A stretch of DNA of 64,000 bases. Origin: Vigna angularis (taxonomy: Eukaryota; Streptophyta; Magnoliopsida; Fabales; Fabaceae). The notes beneath the pieces were generated by a model. That model was given only the letters and a program-made list of their open reading frames with translations, ran no database searches and was not told the origin of the DNA. Positions 20,518 to 31,427 of the stretch are shown in pieces (within the stretch, counting starts at the first letter, position 1; every line of letters starts with the position of its first letter). Made by a program: the position numbers and the translations under genes. Where the stretch lies: NCBI RefSeq assembly GCF_016808095.1, contig NC_068970.1:43001630-43065629 (forward strand), read 5' to 3'.

Positions 20518-21465
20518 TGTCAGAACCATTAAAAACGCACCCAAAAACCCTCTGTACGGACGTCAGGTGTCAAGTTGAGGGAAGTCAAAAATCAGATAGT
20601 GGAATGCAGGTGTCAACAGAGGAGCGGACGTTCGTTTTAAGCAAAACTGAGTTTTTGGAAAATCATGTCACACTCTCTGCATGCATCTTCTTCTCCAAAC
20701 TCTGAGTTTCTCAAATTCTTCTCCTTCTCTCTAAAAGCTCTCCCTTCTCTCTACCAAAACTCACTCTTTCTCTTCTCCGATCATCATTCAGGCACCGTAG
20801 AAGTTCTTCCGGCGTTAAGAGCTTCAGTTTGAACCGATCGGTTTCGAGTTCTGAACTGATAAGTTCTTCTTCTCCTTTAGTCGTTCGTTCCCTGGCACAT
20901 GCAAACCAACTTCTGGTTGCATGAGTTCATAGTCTCATTCTGAACCAGTTGGTCTGTTGTTTGTTTTGGTTTGAAGAGTTGATTGAGCGTTGAGGGTAGA
21001 AGAATTGTAGTCAGACAAACCTCATTCTATCTCTAGGACGATCGTTCACGCTAGAGGTAAGGGAAGCTTATTTAATTTAATTGTATGTTAGTTGTACGTT
21101 CGTTGATAATGAATGCATGTGTTGAGTGGTTGAATGTATATAAAGTATGAATATGATTATTTACTATGTTATGGATTGTATGAAGTATGCAAATTGATTT
21201 CTGATATGAATGTATAAAGTTATGAAACTATATGTTAAGAAATGAGTTGGAATATAAATGATTCTGGTATGAAATTCCCCTAAGTAAGTGTACGTTCGTT
21301 ACTGAACGGTCCTTGATCGTTCGGTTTTCTAGTGAATTTGGTTAGTAGTGGATTCTTTCATTTGGGAAGAATCCTAGTTGAGGACGAGCGTCTGCATTTC
21401 GAAATACCATGATTGAGCGTTCGGCCAAGTATAGTTGTGTCTTGGTATTCTGTTACAAATTTAAG

Positions 21466-21467
<2 letters not shown>

Positions 21468-21548
<81 letters not shown>
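21468..21548. repeat. (TA)n microsatellite, left part
   Basis: About 40 TA units directly before the left end of the MULE. The tract continues after its right end (27233-27265), so the MULE landed in a TA run and its target duplication cannot be delimited. Confidence 0.95.
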
Positions 21549-21550
<2 letters not shown>

Positions 21551-21948
21551 TTTAATGTCTCCGTAGGTCCCTATTTTGGTCATGAATTTCAAATAGGTCC
21601 TCTTTCTTTTCGGCGTATCAATTGAGTCCTTGTTTTTGTAAAATTGAATCAATTACAGGCCTGCCGTTAAATTGGACAAATGGCTGTTACAGTATTGGTT
21701 ACGTGGCATGGTCAGTGCAGTTAATAATCAGATGTCGCATTTAAAACGATTTTTGTATTAAATAATTGGTATACACAGATGTATATTCACTTTTGGGTAA
21801 GGGCATACTAGGAAAATTGAAAAACTTGAAGGGCAGCCCCCTTTAATTGAGAAATGCAACTGAGATTGGGAAACAAATTGGGGGTTCTTATTATTAGGGT
21901 TCGCATGAGGGAAAAAATCTCATTCTTTCTTCGATTCGAAGCGCCGGT
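21549..21948 (+). repeat. MULE left terminal inverted repeat
   Basis: Nearly identical to the reverse complement of 26833-27232 over the first ~190 bp. After that it diverges by substitutions and small indels up to 'attagggttcgc..gaggga'. It ends just upstream of the GRF gene start at 22014 and may contain its promoter. Confidence 0.92.
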
Positions 21949-22013
21949 GTTCATGGGTGAAGATTATGTAGTTGGAAGTGGGAGGGTGCGCGTTCTTTCT
22001 TCGATTCGAAGTG

Positions 22014-22554
22014 ATGGATAATGAAGTGCAGAAGTCGCATTCTTGTTCATCTTCGACATGCAATGGGTGGCGGAATCAAAACTCTGATGTCGTTTTTCGT
22101 GGTGGTGGAGTATCTACGATTGATGGTGTATCACCCCTTTGCCTGTGTGGAGAGAAAACAGTGGTAAGAACAGCTAGAACTGCTAAGAACAGAGGGAAGA
22201 AATTCTGGAGCTGCCCTAAGTACAAGGTAAGAACGTGGAGAAGTAGTGTTTTGTTTGAGTAGAAAGTCGTTTTAATTGTTATTTTTTTCACAGACTGGAC
22301 ATGAAGGTGGTTGCAATTTCTTCAAATGGTGTTGTGAAGACGGTAATGAGAAAAGCTATACGAATGTGAAGTGGGAAGAAAAGCATGAGTGTTTGTCAAA
22401 GACAGGAGAAATGGGAGGTGGAACGAAGATGATGAGTGATTTGATTAAATCTGTCAAGGTTGTGGAGAAATGGATGAAGGTGTTGACAGGATTGGTTATT
22501 TTTATTTTTTTACTTAATATTATTGTAATTTCAATATGGATTATAAATCCATAA
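22014..22554 (+). CDS. GRF-type zinc-finger protein with C-terminal membrane segment, MULE gene 2
   Basis: Two exons, 22014-22226 and 22294-22554, join in phase 0 across a 67 bp GT-AG intron to give 157 residues. The chosen start is the ATG at 22014 (MDNEVQKSHS). The GRF finger spans the splice junction: PLCLCGEKTVVRTARTAKN, then KKFWSCPKYK, then GGCNFFKWCCED. It supplies the CxC, C and C ligands and the GRF-like Arg/Phe positions. GRF fingers bind nucleic acid, especially single-stranded DNA. Residues about 136-155 (LVIFIFLLNIIVISIWII) form one hydrophobic helix, so the protein may be tail-anchored. The frame is intact, unlike the transposase. The gene lies inside the element next to the left TIR. 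A role in transposition is inference; host-gene capture is the alternative. Confidence 0.8.
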
Positions 22555-22790
22555 TGTAGTAGTGTTGATCGTTTTCTTAGGAAGAAATTAGCAGGGTTTT
22601 TCGGTTTCTTAGGATGGAACTGTTTATGTATATGACGATGTGAAGGAATGAAGTTGTGTTACTGAAGTGATAAACATAATAAATTGAGGTTTTGGTTTAA
22701 TGTAGCAGGTTTTAAGGCCTTTTGAAAATTGTTTAATGTTTATTTTATTCACAGCAATGTTACAGGCCTTTTGGTTTTAAGGCTCGGTCG

Positions 22791-23010
22791 GGTCGTCCTA
22801 CCCCGTCTATCGCTCGTCCAACTAGCTCCCTGTTCCCGAGCGTTCAGTTTGGTCGTCCTCCCTCGTCTACCGCTCGTCCAACTACCTCCTTGCTAAAGAC
22901 CGTTCGGTCTGGTCGTCCACCCTCCTATATCGCTCGTCCAACTACCTCCCTGTTCCCGACCGTTCGGTCTGGTCGTCCTCCCTCTACCGTTCGGTCACAT
23001 AGCTCCCCAC
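22791..23010. repeat. 60 bp tandem repeat (3.6 copies) inside the MULE
   Basis: Units start at 22791, 22851, 22911 and 22971 (last partial). Each begins ggtcgtcc and carries 'cgctcgtccaacta' and 'ccgttcggtct'. The period is exactly 60 bp. It is GC-rich between the two convergent gene ends. The ccgttcggt motif is also frequent in the surrounding solo LTR and at 63830-63980. Confidence 0.9.
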
Positions 23011-23436
23011 CTTCAACCGTTCGGTCCCCATCTCTCTCCCTCCTACACCTTCTTCTCTTGTACACTTTCCAGCCCCGAACATGTGCTCCCTGCCTTCCAA
23101 CGTTCGACCTTTACGATCGATACCGTTCAGCCTCACTTCTATATAAGACGTCAAAGAAGGAAATTCTAATATATCCAAAACATTGTAATACATCCAAAAC
23201 AGTTCATGGTCATTGACAAAATAGTTCCTGGTCATTGTAATACATCCAAAACATTGTAATACATCCAAAACCATACATAGTTGGCATCATTGTCATTCAT
23301 TAAATTACATAGCAGTAAAACCATAAACATTGTTCCTTAGACTATTACATAATAAGATCCTTAAACTTGACATCATTGTCATTTATACACACATCTATAG
23401 TTGAGCTTCCTTGTCATTCATACACACTTCAGATAA

Positions 23437-26400
23437 CTATGATGATGGCATGATTGGTTCTTGGGTTGCTTTGGGGCAACGACTCCTGTTGTGCCCAACC
23501 TCCCTACATAGCCCGCATCTCTTCCGCAAACCACCCTTGCTCACTCGTGAATCATCCTTTCTGATCTCCCACTGCTCCAGTCTTCTTTTCCTTTTAGGTC
23601 TTCCAGGCATAACCTTTTTCCTAGGAGGCATGACATCCGGATATGGTGTTAGGTCCCACATGTTGTTTCCGTTGATGGAATATACGATTGATGCATAGAT
23701 TTCTTCATAGGTGGACTTTAGAAAGCAAGCCGGAATGAACTGCTGGCCATCAATATTAAGAAACTTCATTGCGGCTAGGGAGTGACAACATGGAATTCCT
23801 GTGATGCTCCATCTCCTGCACGAGCATGAGAACTCGTCTATGTTTACAACAAATTTTTCTCCACTCTGGGAGACGTGTCTTACTTCAAAGAGTTTGTGTG
23901 CTGACCAGTTATAAAGAAATAAAAAAAAAAATTAAACAACACATTTAAATAACATAAAATTTACCAAGGAATGAATAAACATTTATGAAGTTATGAAGAA
24001 AGTTACCTAGGTATCTAGTTCTTGGTTGATTGAGATTCCTTTGTAAATCTGGCCTGGATCTTTGGACAAATTGGTCCTGAAAATGATTGTATCTTAGACC
24101 TGTTTTTTGCCCATCTTTGCATTATGTATACCCTAATTTCTTCCAGCATTGTTATGATTGGTTTAGTCCTGGTGTGAACCAGGACACTGTTGAAAGCCTC
24201 ACTCATATTGTTGACCAATGTGTCACATTTTGGTGTTGGACTGAATCTGGACCTTGACCAATATCTACAACATATGATATATACACATGTTAAAACTGCA
24301 ACTAATATGGACAAACATAAAATAATATAGAAAGGGCAAAAATAATTAATACAAATTGTCAACCTTGGAGGGATGGCAATCAAATGCTTGAATGCATCTT
24401 CATTTATATCTTTAATGTTTCTCATCTCCCTTTCCCAGTTTTGTGGATGAGTGGCAGTAGCTGCCCTCCACATCAGCTGTTTCAAATTTTTACCAGGAAA
24501 CTTTTTCCTAAAGTTTGAATATAAGTGTCTGACACAAAATCTCTAGTCAACACCTAGGAGTAACTGTTGTATGGCTGGTAGTGGACCCTGTGGTGTTAAC
24601 ATAAAACAAAACATTTATCAGCATATCAAATTAATGAACCAATATACGAAAGAAGCAATTTAAATATGATTATTACCTTTTGTTGGTCGGAGACAAAAGT
24701 AATTGAAGAACATACTTCTCCACCACCAAGATCATCAATCAAAAGATTCAAAAACCACGTCCATGAATCTTTGTTTTCCACTTCTACCACCGCATATGCA
24801 ATGGGCAACATTTGATCATTTTCATCCCTCCTAACAGCCGTCAACAGCTCACCACCATACTTCCCTTTCAAAAAGGCTCCATCTAATCCAATTATTGACC
24901 TATAGTAGACAAAACTGTCTTTGCATGCCTTCAGACAACAGTAAAATCTGTTGAAAATTAACTCACCCTCATTATTCTCAACAAGGACCTTAACTGTAGA
25001 TCCTGGATTTCTTTCCAACAACTCATGCGCATAATCATATATCCTCTTATATTGTTCATTAAAGGACCCATCAATTTGATTAGAAGCAATAGCTTTGGCT
25101 CTATAAGCCATACACCTTGATATACCTATGTTCCACTTCCTTTGAACTTTTTCACGAATATCAACACCCTTCATCTTAGGATTTTCCTTAACTGTTTTCA
25201 CCAACTTTTTGCTCAACCACTTGGCGTCAACTAACTTCAGGTTGAACTCCCTGCTGCATGTATGAATGTCTTTTTTAGTTCTCAGCTGCCATGATTTTAC
25301 AGCCTCCATATAACCAAAGTATATGGTCCATGGGCATTCTCCTTTTGCACCAAAGCACTTCATCCTCAATCTTCTTTTGTCATTTTTTACAAACTTTATA
25401 TTCCTCCCATTTTCCAAGGCATACCTTTTTAGAGCATCTAAAATATCTTGCTTTTCTGCAAAAAAAGTCCCAACTTCCCATGTAAAGTCTACCATACTTT
25501 TTGGCATACAAAAAAATACCAAACCTCCCATAACCTTCACTGTCATTAACCTCTTCATCACTATCTGTTGCACTAAGTAATTCCTCAGATTTCCACTCCA
25601 AATCTGACAATCCTCTATCGTCATGATCATGACATTCAACACTGACATTATCACGGTCATCATCACTGTCATAAAGACTTTCTACTTCTACTTCTACTTC
25701 CACATGACCATCTACATCACCATCTATATCACATTCAACACTCACATCTATTAGGCCCTCTAAGCACTCATTATTTCCATGTACATCACCTTCTTCAGTA
25801 GATGTACTCCAACTACAAAGATAAACTTCATCCTCCACAACTCCTTCACACACATTCAACTCTTGCTCTTCTTCAACCTCATGCAACTCTTGTACGTGAC
25901 CATGACCTTCAACCTCTACTTCAACAGCACCACCATCCTCTTCACCCTCGTTCACCTCTTCTAAGTCACCATCAACTACACCATTTACTTCAACACCGTC
26001 ACCATCTTCTTCACGAACATTCACCTCTTGTAAGTCACCATACCTTCACCATTTACTTGAACAGAATCACCATCTTCTTCACCATTTTTTTGTACTGTAC
26101 CATTACCTTCAACTTCTCCTTCATCATTAGTAATGTCTTCAAGCATATGAATGACTTCGGGATCAGAAACTACATGGACAATTATAAATGAACTTCACCA
26201 TTAAGCCTAGCTAAGTTAGCCATATGCATGGCACCTCTGTCATCAATCAATTGTTCCAACCTATTTTCCAACACTAAACCCCCTCCTACACAGTACCATA
26301 AATCTTTAAAATTCTCATATCCTAAACTTTTCACTACACTGACATCCACAAAAAAACTCCACATGTCAGGGTCAAAGGACAAAGTTGTTGTCTCCCCTTC

Positions 26401-26469
26401 ATACTTTAGGGTACTATCATTAATGAACTTTCCTCCATGGTGGAAAACACACACAATAGCGTCCTCCAT
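23437..26469 (-). pseudogene. mudrA-like MULE transposase, decayed
   Basis: Reading leftward: a PB1-like N-terminus (MEDAIVCVFHHGG, 26469-26182), an acidic linker (26024-25520), a MuDR-type DNA-binding region (DILDALKRYALENGRNIKFV, HTCSREF), and the MULE catalytic domain. The catalytic domain has IIGLDGAFLKGKYGGELLT (first D), SITFVSDQQ (second D) and NNMSEAFNSVL (E). Then come a SWIM finger FSCSCRRWSITGIPCCHS (about 23800-23860) and a C-terminal CCHC knuckle CGLCREVGHNRSRCP (about 23470-23515). Introns with GT-AG borders separate the later blocks. Damage: a frame change near 25500-25515 in an A run, an in-frame TAG in 'GVD*RFCVRHLY' (about 24545), and a TAG in 'STKN*IPR' (about 24013). The enzyme would have worked in the nucleus on the TIRs. 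Confidence 0.88.
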
Positions 26470-26832
26470 TATGCACAACACAACATAAATATATCTACAG
26501 ACCTATTATGAAAACATATGACGACAAAAAAATTAAAACAGGCACAGAGATCAAATAACTTTAAACATACTCACTCAAACAAAGTCAAATAACTTTAAAC
26601 ATACATGGGGGACCACCGAAATGCAATCAAAACCAGAGACCAAACCATACATCAATGGGGGACCACCACCGAATATTGTAGTTTCGATTCAATAAAAACA
26701 AAGACAATAAAGCACAAACACTGACCTTCCTTGAGATTAACCTCCACTCACCACGTGCTTCAGCTTCTTGCTTCCAACAACAAAAGGACCCACACCTGAC
26801 CTACCGAGACACGAACCCCTGCATGCACTCTA

Positions 26833-27230
26833 CCGCTTCAGCTCGAACAAAGATCGTGATTTTTCTTCCCTCACGCGAACCCTAATAATAAAAACCCCCA
26901 ATTTGTTTCCCCAATCTTAGTTGCATTCCTCAATTAAAACGTCTTGCCCTTTAATTTTTTCTTTTTTCCTACTATACCCTTACCCAAATCTGATTATACT
27001 TTTGTTCCTTCTTCTTTATTTAATACAAAATTGCTTTTAAATGCCACGTCTGATTAGTAACTGCACTGACCATGCCACGTAACCAATACTGTAACGGCCG
27101 TTTGTCCAATTTAACGGCAGGCCTGTAGTTGATTCAATTTTACAAAAACAAGGACTCAATTGATACGCCGAAAAGAAAGAGGACCTATTTGAAATTCATG
27201 ACCAAAATAGGGACCTACGGAGACATTAAA

Positions 27231-27232
<2 letters not shown>
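26833..27232 (-). repeat. MULE right terminal inverted repeat
   Basis: Reverse complement of the left TIR. The outer ~190 bp match almost perfectly, the inner part is diverged. It ends '..gacattaaacc' against the TA run at 27233. It lies about 360 bp upstream of the transposase start and may carry its promoter. Confidence 0.92.

Positions 27233-27265
<33 letters not shown>
27233..27265. repeat. (TA)n microsatellite, right part
   Basis: About 16 TA units directly after the right MULE terminus. With the left tract at 21468-21548 this was one TA run before insertion. Confidence 0.93.
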
Positions 27266-27268
<3 letters not shown>

Positions 27269-28750
27269 ATTGTATATCACAGTTATTCTTAAACACTATC
27301 CCAGTAGTATCTAGGTATAATTATCAAGCCTATTCTCTTTAAATTTAGTAGCATTTGGTCTCATACCAAGTGTTCGTCCTACGCAAGTGTGTGGTCTTAC
27401 ACCAGGCTCTCGTTCTATCTTCTTAAGCTAAACTTTCTAATACGAGCGTTCGTTCAAGCCCTCTAGGGTTCGCTCACTATAGTGTTCAGTCTTTGACTGG
27501 CATTTGGATTTTTGATACTAAACTCAATTAAACTAAGTATTTACAAGTGTTCGGTTTCTTCATGTGAATCATTCTAAGTATTAGTTTGTAATGTCTTGAA
27601 GTAACCTTATCCATTGGTTTCATTTTGGAGTCTTCGTACTTGGTCTGGTCTTTTTGATGTTCAATTGGAGTTCTCAAGAGTCAGTTCATCTAATTGGCTC
27701 ATTGTTGTAATTGACGTTCGTTCCTTTCGGTTCTCGGAATATATGATTGTACTCGTTATATTTTTCAACCCGATATCAACCCCTTGGCCTTAATCTATTC
27801 TGAAATTTGAGATATCGCGGTCTCGTTCTGAGTTCGGGTTGAACGTTCGTTAATTGGAATCCTTATAAATCTTTGTACGAGATGGTTAAATGAGATATTT
27901 ATTAATGAAAGATGAAGAAAATGTGATATGGAAATGTTGTGGATTATGGACGAGCGTTCCGGGGAGGAACGACTCATGTATGAATATTGGAATTGGTAAA
28001 GTATGACTGTGGGTATGCTAAGCTGGATGTTCATCCTGATGTTCCGTGAGTACTCGTCTTTACATAGAGGAGGGTAGATCATGTGTGGGAACGGCAGGAG
28101 GTCCTAGTCCTTAGGGGTACTTTGGACATATAGGACTAACCTCGGGTGGCAGCTGATGAGAGTATTCCAGTTACTACATCACCCGGGTGCATGAACGCTT
28201 GTAGCTACACAGATTTCATACAGTCCGGACGGTCAGTCTAGTATTAGGCTTTGTATGAACGAACTATGAATTATCTTGTTTGATTGATTTATTGAAATGT
28301 ATGTTTATGCATGATTTAAATTACATAAGCTTACCCTGTGTTTCCTGTCTTATCTTGTTTTGTACGTTCGTCTTGTCGTTGCAATGATCATCCGTGTGGA
28401 TGTGAGCAGAAGGAGACGAGCTGTTGGAAGATGCGCTGGAAGAAGAAAATTTGGTCGAGGTTGAAGTTAAGACCGAACGGTAGAACGTTCGGTCAGTAGT
28501 TTAGTTTTTGTAGTAAGGTGGTCATTCGATCACCTTCCCCTTTTTGTTATGTATGACCGTTCGGTACATTATTTTGTAAACCGTTCGGTTAGTTTTGTAC
28601 CATTGTACAGTTCAAATTTGTAACTCTTTCTGTAAGGCCGTTCGGCCAGAACCGTACGTTTTTCTTAGTGAAAGACTGAACTGAAATATTATTAAATGTA
28701 ATTATTCTATTATATAGTTTATTGCTGTATTTTTGGGATGTTACAGTGAT

Positions 28751-28905
28751 CAATAAAAACAAAATGCTTTTTAAATCCTTTTGCAAACTTAGAATGATCT
28801 TTAACCTTTCTTGTAATCTAAGTAATACGCGTATGCAATGAAAGTAAAAGAGATAAGGAAACAAGAACAAACACAAGGTTTTTATCCCGGTTCCTACATT
28901 TCCTT
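28751..28905 (-). repeat. Continuation of the family B LTR fragment begun at ~20465
   Basis: The text 'ttttgcaaacttagaatgatctttaa' and 'caaggtttttatcccggttc' is the reverse of the family B LTR 3' region at 30690-30830. It joins the piece left of 20518 once the solo LTR is removed. Beyond 28905 the similarity stops. Confidence 0.65.
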
Positions 28906-29042
28906 GGCACTTTTGCATGTTGACACCCTGAAAAACTCATCAATGGTAAGTGCAGAAGAGATAACATTTCTAACTTTTATATCACATGGAGCTTTTCTAC
29001 TTTCCTCTTCATTCCACTCAGAAAAGTTTTTCAATATAGGTT

Positions 29043-29430
29043 TGTTAAAATAGAATGACTCAATTTCTCACACCAAGAGGGGGGATGGGGGGGCGGCGGG
29101 GGGGCGCTGAATTGGTGAAGTATAAAATTTAAAACTTTCAAAATCTTTTTCACCAAAAGAGATGCCTTTATACTTTTCTTGAAACGCAAGTTAAAAGATT
29201 TTCAATGCAGCGGAAATTTAATCGAATGTGTGTAAAGTATAATGGATTGAATATAACAGAGTAGGGATAAGAAAGATCAACGCTGAGTTTTTATACTGGT
29301 TCGGCCAAGCCTAAATCGAGTGTCCTTCCAACCACAAGAAGCCGATTTAAAGATCAAGGTTTTTACAACAAGGTTTTTATAGAGACCTCATGTCAAAAAT
29401 ATAAAACACCTCTCTAACCGTCGCTAAGTC
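29043..29430 (-). mobile_element. Partial family B LTR, minus
   Basis: It starts TGTTAAAATAGAATGACTCA, the reverse complement of the right end of the complete LTR at 41495. It then runs through a G-rich tract (29082-29107) and 'ggttcggccaagcctaa' to about 29430, where a plus family B LTR begins. It is truncated. Confidence 0.7.
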
Positions 29431-29435
29431 ATAAT

Positions 29436-30891
29436 TGTTGTTGATAGAGGGAGCAATATGAGTGTTGAACCCACTCCCTGATGTGTTTGTTTTTTATGAT
29501 GACAACACATTGACTGTAACAACACAGATGTTGTCATGACACTAAAGAAATATGTTTCTGTATGATGGAATAATATATGGATATATAAATGCTTATTATT
29601 GATAAATGCATATATTGACATATTGTTGGTTCTGCATACTACTACTTATGATGTGTTTATATCTTTGTATGCATACTGTATATTATGTGTGATGAAAACC
29701 ACAAGCAGTAAGCAAATTTGTATGGCATAATCGATTACAATATTGTTGTAATCAATTAAGTTCCTCAGACAGCTTATGTTTTGAACTGTGGAAAAACAAC
29801 AAGTTTGAATGGATTACATTAGGTGTTAAATCGATTAAAACTCGTGTCTTTGCATAGATCTTTTTTCAAATGTGTTGTCATGAGTTTTTGAAGAGAAAGA
29901 GTTTTCAAAAATCTGTTTAAGTGTTTAGCTTAATTGATTACACAAGTTATGTAATCAATTAAGTTTGTTATCTTTTGAAAAAAAATTTCAGCTTAGTCAT
30001 AACTGTTATAAGGGTCATATTTTTAAATATGTTTGACTAGCATTAAATGTAAATCGATTACATTAATTGTGCATTCAATTAAGAGTTGTGTTAGTTGTAA
30101 TTCTGTTACACCTGATTTTAATGTAACTGATTACATTACTAACATAATCGATTACTTTGTGTCTAATATGATGAAAACTATAAATTGACGCATTACTTGT
30201 GTTTCAAAAAGACTTTTGATCAATTGTACACTTTCATATCTGACATCTTTGATCTGGGAAAGTTTGTACAGATTACACATACGCTCCAAGAATTAAGAAG
30301 TGAAGATTGTGAAGAAACTTGAAGGATTCTTGAGAGGATTGTTGAGAACTTAATTAGCTTATTAGATTCGCACTGCTGAGGTGTAATTGTTGTGATCAGA
30401 AAAGGTTTATGCACTTGTTGATTGTGATGTGTCCCTGGTCGTGTGCGACAGGAACAAGAGTGAGGAGCTCTTGGACTTTGAGAGAGGATTCTCAAAGGGT
30501 TTTTACAAACAGAACGTGTGGTTGTGTGTGGGCAGGTGTTTTCATTTCCATATCTGATTGTGAGTGGGAAAGGTGTTTACATTATGAGAGTGTGTTCACT
30601 ATAAAACCTTTGGTGTAATTCTCAAATCATTCTAGTGAAATATCCTTCAATCTAAGGTTGATTGGAAGGGTGAGTGGATGTAGGCATTGAGGACGAACCA
30701 GAATAAAAACCTTGTGTTTGTTCTTCTTTCCCTATATCTTTTACTTTAATCTGCATATGCGTTTACTTTCATTGCAAGAAAGTTTTAAAGATCATTCTAA
30801 CTTTGCAAAAAGATTTGAAAAACATTCATTTTTATAAATCACCAATGCACCCCCTCTTAGTGTTGAGAAACAAGCCTCTTTATTTCTAACA
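29436..30891 (+). mobile_element. Solo LTR, family B, TSD ATAAT
   Basis: Starts TGTTGTTGATAGAGGGAGCA and ends TTTATTTCTAACA. Perfect ATAAT duplications lie at 29431-29435 and 30892-30896. It is 1,456 bp, with many taatcgattac motifs and no ORF with a domain. Confidence 0.88.
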
Positions 30892-30896
30892 ATAAT

Positions 30897-31427
30897 GTTC
30901 CATGTTTGCCTTTGTGCAAGATTTCAGTCAGTCAATCTCGGACTATGCTATAAAGGAAGCGAAAGCTTCAAGCTTGAAGGATATAGTGATGTTGATTACG
31001 CTAGATAAAGTTGAGTGTAAAAGCACAAGTGGAGGCTACCACTTCATTGGAGGAAACCTAGTATCGTGGCTAAGAAAGAAGCATAATACGAATGTCAACA
31101 GTAGAAGTTGAATACATATATGTCGCCCACTTCTTCTCACAACTTCTATGGATCAGGAATCAATTAGAAGATTACAACCACTTTGAAGGTAAGATTCCTA
31201 TCTACTATAATAGCAATCTTATAATTAGCTTATCTAAGAATCCTACATTGCATTCACGTGCTAAGAATATTGAGGTCAAACATCACTTCATACGTGATCA
31301 TGTTAACAAGGGTATTGTGGATTTACAATATGTAAACACAGAAGATCAGCATGTTGACATCTTCACATTAGTTGAAGATAGAGTTAATCTTCTAATCACC
31401 CTTATTGGTTTGAGAATCATTGAATGA
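30897..31427 (+). pseudogene. Copia (SIRE-like) RNase H C-terminal relic
   Basis: Across a frameshift the plus strand gives KLEGYSDVDYAR and VECKSTSGGYHFIGGNLVSW (catalytic start of RNase H). It continues VEYIYVAHFFSQLLWIRNQL, HSRAKNIEVKHHFIRDHV and VDLQYVNTEDQHVDIFT. This is the conserved end of the SIRE/Maximus polyprotein. It is truncated upstream by the solo LTR at 29436 and broken by at least two frame changes. Confidence 0.85.

Larger units (their letters stand above)
21549..27232. mobile_element. Two-gene Mutator-like element (MULE) with ~400 bp TIRs
   Basis: Long inverted repeats of about 400 bp bound the element, both beginning GGTTTAATGTCTCCGTAGGT. Inside are two convergent genes: a plus-strand GRF zinc-finger gene (22014-22554) and a minus-strand mudrA-like transposase (26469-23437). 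Between them lies a 60 bp tandem repeat. The layout recalls maize MuDR, which has two convergent genes, but the second gene here is a GRF-finger protein. The transposase has stops and a frameshift, so this copy is not autonomous now. Confidence 0.92.
20518..28745 (+). mobile_element. Large solo LTR (~2.5 kb) interrupted by a MULE, TSD GTGAT
   Basis: It starts TGTCAGAACC and ends GGGATGTTACA, with perfect GTGAT duplications at 20513-20517 and 28746-28750. Excluding the MULE (21549-27232) it is 2,544 bp. It is rich in cgttcg/cgttcggt motifs (for example 28470-28660) and has no coding region. Long LTRs with TGT..ACA ends are typical of Ty3/gypsy; orientation and lineage are inferred. Confidence 0.85.

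Noticed and set aside
21413..21652. ORFs of alternating Ile-Tyr on both strands
   Set aside because: Translation of the (TA)n tract.
25291..26191. Plus-strand ORFs opposite the MULE transposase
   Set aside because: Shadows of the acidic linker and DNA-binding region of the minus-strand gene; no motif.
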